Shown: positions 16,671 to 19,013 of the stretch, one piece after another
Numbering within the stretch: the stretch's first letter is position 1
How the letters are laid out: every line of letters begins with the position of its first letter
From: JBFLVQ01 sp040758525
GTDB lineage: Bacteria > Acidobacteriota > Blastocatellia > Chloracidobacteriales > JADJPF01
DNA length: 19,013 nucleotides
Assembly (NCBI GenBank): GCA_040758525.1
Contig: JBFLVQ010000100.1
Coordinates: forward strand, 1 to 19,013
Direction of reading: 5' to 3'
Program-made: the position numbers and the translations under genes
Notes under the pieces: generated by a model
The model's input: the letters and a program-made list of their open reading frames with translations, nothing else
The model's database searches: none
Told to the model about the DNA's origin: nothing

Positions 16671-16896
16671 CGATAACAGCCAACGAGTACGAATTACTGC
16701 TCGGCATCACCCACTTTATGGACAAAGCGTAAAAGTCATCCGAAAAATTCATAAGAGAGGCGCAGCCCGGCTTGTCATTGAGTTGCCGAACGGCCAGACG
16801 CAAGAACTTCGTATGTTGAGCAGGAATTTGACAAACCTTTTTCTGAAGTGGAGAAAATGCCGACCAATTTCTATGAAGATGGTATCTCCCAACTAG
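16663..16896 (+). pseudogene. DUF5372-like small ORF, probable mobile-element remnant
   Basis: The frame from TTG 16663 reads NDDNSQRVRITARHHPLYGQ, then SVKVIRKIHKRGAARLVIEL and PNGQTQEL. The 'RIT.RHHPL.GQ...V' start followed by a short beta-rich segment recalls DUF5372 proteins, which I associate with transposase-rich loci. The last ~25 residues (MLSRNLTNLF...) are unlike the rest and probably out of frame. It starts right at the broken end of the IstB fragment and has no ribosome site. Function unknown. Confidence 0.4.
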
Positions 16897-17006
16897 AAAC
16901 CTCTTTAAGAATGCGCCAATCTTTAGCAATTAAGCATTGGTTGGGTGATAAGGATTATACTATGCGGGATCTCATTAGAGATGCTCTCAGAAAACAACTT
17001 CCTTAG
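16857..17006 (+). CDS. Small ORF of unknown function or remnant (49 aa)
   Basis: ATG 16857 opens a 49-codon frame containing MPTNFYEDGISQLETSLRMR and HWLGDKDYTMRDLIRDALRK, a helical, charged composition that looks coding. The open frame extends upstream (EQEFDKPFSEVEK) without a start, so this may be the tail of a disrupted gene. Only a weak GGAG 3-4 nt upstream. I do not recognise the family. Confidence 0.3.
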   Translation: MPTNFYEDGISQLETSLRMRQSLAIKHWLGDKDYTMRDLIRDALRKQLP

Positions 17007-17289
17007 TTTATTCCTAACTGCTATTACATTCTTTGCTTTAGTTCCTGCACTTTTCCCATAAGCTTACGCAAAGCCGTGTACAAAAAATGGAGTGCCTGTT
17101 TGGTGCATCTACTGGCTTGCCTGATGACCTTAAAGCAGGAGTTGAGAGCCTTATATCCCGTGATTTTACCAATTCTAACCTGACTATTAAGCTAACTATT
17201 GTATTTGCAGTTTGATACAGGAAGCTATCAAAATCCTGTCCGGCTGTTTTTATATATCCTATCAAAAGATGTCCAACAAAGAATCGTAG
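17007..17289. other. Non-coding or decayed stretch with one coding-looking fragment
   Basis: No clear gene. In the plus strand, 17087-17215 reads MECLFGASTGLPDDLKAGVE followed by a serine/asparagine-rich tail ending IVFAV, with open frame before it, which could be the end of a lost gene. No ribosome site, promoter or family match is visible. The minus-strand frame at 17038-17265 looks like its shadow. Confidence 0.3.
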
Positions 17290-17330
17290 CCATACAATGG
17301 CCGCTAATTAATTCGGTGACCATTGTATGG
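17290..17330. repeat. Perfect 11-bp inverted repeat with 19-bp loop
   Basis: CCATACAATGG at 17290-17300 is mirrored by CCATTGTATGG at 17320-17330 with no mismatch. The loop is AT-rich (taattaatt) and begins and ends with CCG/CGG-type bases that could extend the stem past a 3-nt bulge. There is no T-run on either strand directly after it. It lies 30 bp beyond the stop of the minus-strand small secreted protein, so it could end that transcript or protect its 3' end. It could also be an operator or a small mobile-element end. Confidence 0.55.
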
Positions 17331-17359
17331 TTATACATTCCCTTTTTGGTAACTTGATG

Positions 17360-17653
17360 TTAGCAAGGAACACTTCCACAGCACGGCTCTTCGAGTACTA
17401 CTAGGTAGTATTGAGTGATTTGTCCAGTAATCTTTGATGTCCCGTTACAATTGAATCTAGCAGTGCCAACCTTATTTGTTAAACCTGGATCACTAAAGAA
17501 AAATATGATTTTGTAGCTACTTGCTGCACTTGTACAACTAGTGCCCAGTTTTGCTTTACTACCAGGTAGTTGCATAAGAGCACCTGTTATGATCATCGTC
17601 AAGACTAATACTGCCAAAACGATAGGTCTACTTAAGCTGGAAAACAGTTTCAT
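17360..17653 (-). CDS. Small secreted cysteine-containing protein, DUF6289-like (97 aa)
   Basis: ATG 17653 has a perfect AGGAGG 4 nt upstream. A signal peptide is obvious: basic start, then IVLAVLVLTMIITGALM and a GSKA cleavage region near residue 34. The ~63-residue mature part has Cys at 40, 69, 91, 92 and 97 and the pattern YKIIFFFSDPGLTNKVGTAR...C.G....G..T.YY. This resembles the small DUF6289 family ('YYSD', 'VG', a cysteine and a C-terminal cysteine). Function of that family is not known to me. The paired Cys near the end could form disulfides outside the cell. It is flanked by about 350 bp of apparent non-coding DNA upstream and the long inverted repeat downstream, so it is probably monocistronic. 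Confidence 0.65.
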   Translation of the reverse strand: MKLFSSLSRPIVLAVLVLTMIITGALMQLPGSKAKLGTSCTSAASSYKIIFFFSDPGLTNKVGTARFNCNGTSKITGQITQYYLVVLEEPCCGSVPC

Positions 17654-18005
17654 AGTTCCTCCTAAGGAAATTTTGTTATTGACTATGGATTCTGCCCTAT
17701 GGTCAGAGCATTCTACTTTATTGGTTGTTCTTTACAGCCTGCAAAAAATTGAGGATATCGTACAAAGAGTTACTTTTTCGTTCTTATTGATTCTTAGTTG
17801 TAACTGTCTAAGATTACAAAATGCTGTAGCTAAAATAAGGACTACGTTCTTGCATCCTTTTAAGACTGAACGATGGTTATGATAACAAATAGCCAGAAGT
17901 CGGACCACAAGTTTCACCTTATTTCTGCCTAACTCACCAGTACTTTCAATTGAGTCGTTTGAACTTTTGACAACCTAAAGGAAAGAGCAGGGAGCTTTGC
18001 TTGAA
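17654..18005. other. Intergenic stretch, no gene recognised
   Basis: AT-rich DNA between two divergent genes. A plus-strand open frame crosses it (to 17882) but its residues look random and it overlaps the signal-peptide region of the small secreted gene antisense. On the minus strand a TTGCAG followed 17 bp later by ATAAAG (about 17719-17747) is a weak promoter candidate for the small secreted protein. Confidence 0.4.
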
Positions 18006-18034
18006 CTGGCAACATGACTGATCAATGTTATAAT
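18006..18034 (+). promoter_or_regulatory. Candidate extended -10 promoter of the toxin-antitoxin pair
   Basis: TGTTATAAT at 18026-18034 is an extended -10 element (TGn plus perfect TATAAT). At 17-bp spacing stands CTGGCA (4 of 6 to TTGACA). The antitoxin start is 25 bp downstream of the -10. The overlapping half-palindromic sequence atgactgatcaatg could be an autoregulatory operator, as is usual for TA operons, but this is not proven. Confidence 0.5.
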
Positions 18035-18058
18035 CAAGAAAATAAGGGAGAACCTTTT

Positions 18059-18277
18059 ATGAACGAACAAGCTTTGCTGGAAAAAATCCGCCGCTTGCCA
18101 CCAGATAAGCAAGAAGAAGTCGAACATTTCGTGAACGACATCGAACAAAGGGCTTCCAAACAACCACGTCGTAAGCTGATGGGCTCGCTTGCTCATCTGA
18201 ATGTCCATATTACCAAAGAAGAAATCGATGAAGTCCGGCGCGAGATGTGGAGCAATTTCCCTAGGGATATTGAATGA
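18059..18277 (+). CDS. vapB: Antitoxin of a VapBC-type system, DUF2281-like (72 aa)
   Basis: Start chosen at ATG 18059 because AGGGAG lies about 8 nt upstream; the frame opens at 18014 but that would include the promoter. MNEQALLEKIRRLPPDKQEE and VEHFVNDIE match the DUF2281 N-terminal helix pattern ('L...I..LP..KQ.EV..FV..L'). The C-terminal GSLAHLNVHITKEEIDEVRR and MWSNFPRDI is the usual toxin-wrapping tail of VapB partners of PIN toxins. It would bind and silence VapC and repress its own promoter. The stop overlaps the toxin start (ATGA), showing translational coupling. The gene itself looks intact. Confidence 0.85.
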   Translation: MNEQALLEKIRRLPPDKQEEVEHFVNDIEQRASKQPRRKLMGSLAHLNVHITKEEIDEVRREMWSNFPRDIE

Positions 18278-18672
18278 GCAACCTTGTTACCGACACACAC
18301 GCCTTGCTCTGGTATTTATTTTAGCCAGCAAAGCTATTCCTAGCCGCTCAAACAGCAATGGATAAAGCTGAAACCGATGGCGTTATCTATGTGCCATCCA
18401 TTACGATTGTCGAGCTACGCTACCTCGTGGAAAAAGGCAAAATCACCGAGGCTACATTCAACCTTGTGATGGACGCCATCGCTGCGTCTGATTCCGCATT
18501 AATGGTGGCCTCGTTAGATTCTGACACGGCAAAATCAGTGGGTAGTATTGCAAGGGTAATTGTTCCGGATATGCCAGATCGCATCATTGCAGCCACGGCA
18601 GTTTGACTGGGTCTTCCTCTGGTAACTTGCGACCATAAAATAATCGCTTCGGGAATTGCTACGGTTTGGTAA
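18274..18672 (+). pseudogene. vapC: PIN-domain toxin VapC with two in-frame stop codons
   Basis: Reading from ATG 18274 in a single frame gives 132 codons of PIN-domain protein to TAA 18670, broken by TAG at codon 17 (18322) and TGA at codon 111 (18604). No frameshift is needed. The four acidic metal-binding residues are present: Asp7 (VTDTHALLW), Glu47 (TIVELRYLV), Asp102 (MPDRIIAATA) and Asp120 (LVTCDHKI). VapC toxins are Mg-dependent RNases cutting tRNA or rRNA. With these stops only a 16-residue peptide would be made from the coupled start. An internal ATG at 18358 could start an 82-residue piece lacking Asp7 and Asp120. Hence inactive unless stops are read through or are sequence errors. 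Confidence 0.85.
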
Positions 18673-18716
18673 CAAGTTAAACTAGCGTGTATACCTTATG
18701 ATGGTGTCCCTTGCTC

Positions 18717-19013
18717 TCAATTATTCAACAACCTGGCCATCACCGCTCTGTCTACGAACTCAGCCAGCTTATCTATCTTCACCATCCAATGCTCACCCTC
18801 TTTGATAAAGGATAGCTCGCCTTGCTGCACGATCTCTGGATTGAAGGTAAACCTCAATGGCTGCTCTTGAGCTAGCTTTACCAGGCTGGCTAGTTGTAGT
18901 CTGCCTATCTGATAGGAGTTGTCTTGTAGGTGGGTGAGGTAATCTGTCGCTTGCTGTTCGTAGAAGAAGACTAAGATCAATCGTACTGGCTCACCATTGA
19001 TGGAAGTGTGCAT
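18717..19013 (-). CDS. Hypothetical protein, possibly extending beyond the window
   Basis: A minus-strand frame with 98 codons to TGA at 18719-18717. The first codon in view, ATG 19013-19011, lies exactly at the window edge, so the true start may be further upstream. It reads INGEPVRLILVFFYEQQATD, then LQLASLVKLAQEQPLRFTFN and ends in IDKLAEFVDRAVMARLLNN, a normal coding composition with mixed alpha/beta character and no signal peptide or membrane helix. I do not recognise the family. It converges on the broken vapC with 44 bp between. Confidence 0.55.
   Translation of the reverse strand: MHTSINGEPVRLILVFFYEQQATDYLTHLQDNSYQIGRLQLASLVKLAQEQPLRFTFNPEIVQQGELSFIKEGEHWMVKIDKLAEFVDRAVMARLLNN

Noticed and set aside
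17541..17882. 113-codon plus-strand ORF
   Set aside because: It runs antisense through the signal peptide of the small secreted protein and then through AT-rich DNA with no recognisable pattern.
18274..18672. Stop-codon recoding (selenocysteine or pyrrolysine) in vapC
   Set aside because: Both a TAG and a TGA are present, no SECIS-like hairpin is apparent after the TGA, and PIN toxins do not use these residues; nonsense mutation is simpler.

Overview
The window looks like a piece of an environmental bacterial chromosome with two very different halves. There is no rRNA, tRNA or CRISPR array to place it. Giant secreted proteins with SBBP/NHL beta-propellers and Ig-like modules, next to a secreted adenosine deaminase and a PelF-like glycosyltransferase, are typical of Acidobacteriota (Blastocatellia/Solibacter-like genomes). 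That assignment is inference from gene content only.

Left edge (1-780): a graveyard of nested insertions. The C-terminal end of a Tn3-family transposase and its candidate terminal inverted repeat abut a fragment of an IS1634-like transposase on the opposite strand. That fragment in turn abuts the last ~95 codons of a methyl-accepting chemotaxis protein.

Core (786-13855): intact host-type genes. On the minus strand, a 1526-aa NHL/Ig/IPT protein and a 1224-aa SBBP/Ig protein form a probable two-gene operon of extracellular repeat proteins, transcribed 9065 to 786. They share the same ~95-aa Ig-like module. Upstream and also on the minus strand is a secreted adenosine deaminase. Divergent from it, on the plus strand, a membrane-anchored HlyD/RND-type membrane fusion protein and a GT4 glycosyltransferase with an N-terminal DUF3492-like half sit 7 bp apart and are probably co-transcribed. 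They suggest polysaccharide or glycoconjugate synthesis/export at the envelope.

Right part (13856-17006): a second accumulation of mobile DNA. A 21-bp-phased set of short direct repeats is followed by an intact serine resolvase (TnpR, minus strand). Next come a divergent intergenic region with a 28-bp candidate res crossover site and a TnpA (DUF4158 type) that is frameshifted at codon 18 and truncated. This runs into a multiply broken IS66 TnpC, which is fused in frame to an IS21 IstB ATPase fragment, and then into a DUF5372-like ORF and unassigned short coding-looking pieces.

Right end (17007-19013): a perfect 11-bp inverted repeat, a small secreted cysteine-containing protein resembling DUF6289, a toxin-antitoxin pair whose DUF2281-type antitoxin is intact but whose PIN-domain toxin carries two in-frame stops, and an unrecognised ORF reaching the window edge.

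I found no convincing new defence or mobile system. The observations most worth following are the inactivated VapC beside an intact antitoxin, the IS66-IstB in-frame chimera, the phased repeats beside the resolvase, the candidate res site, and the long inverted repeat at 17290-17330.
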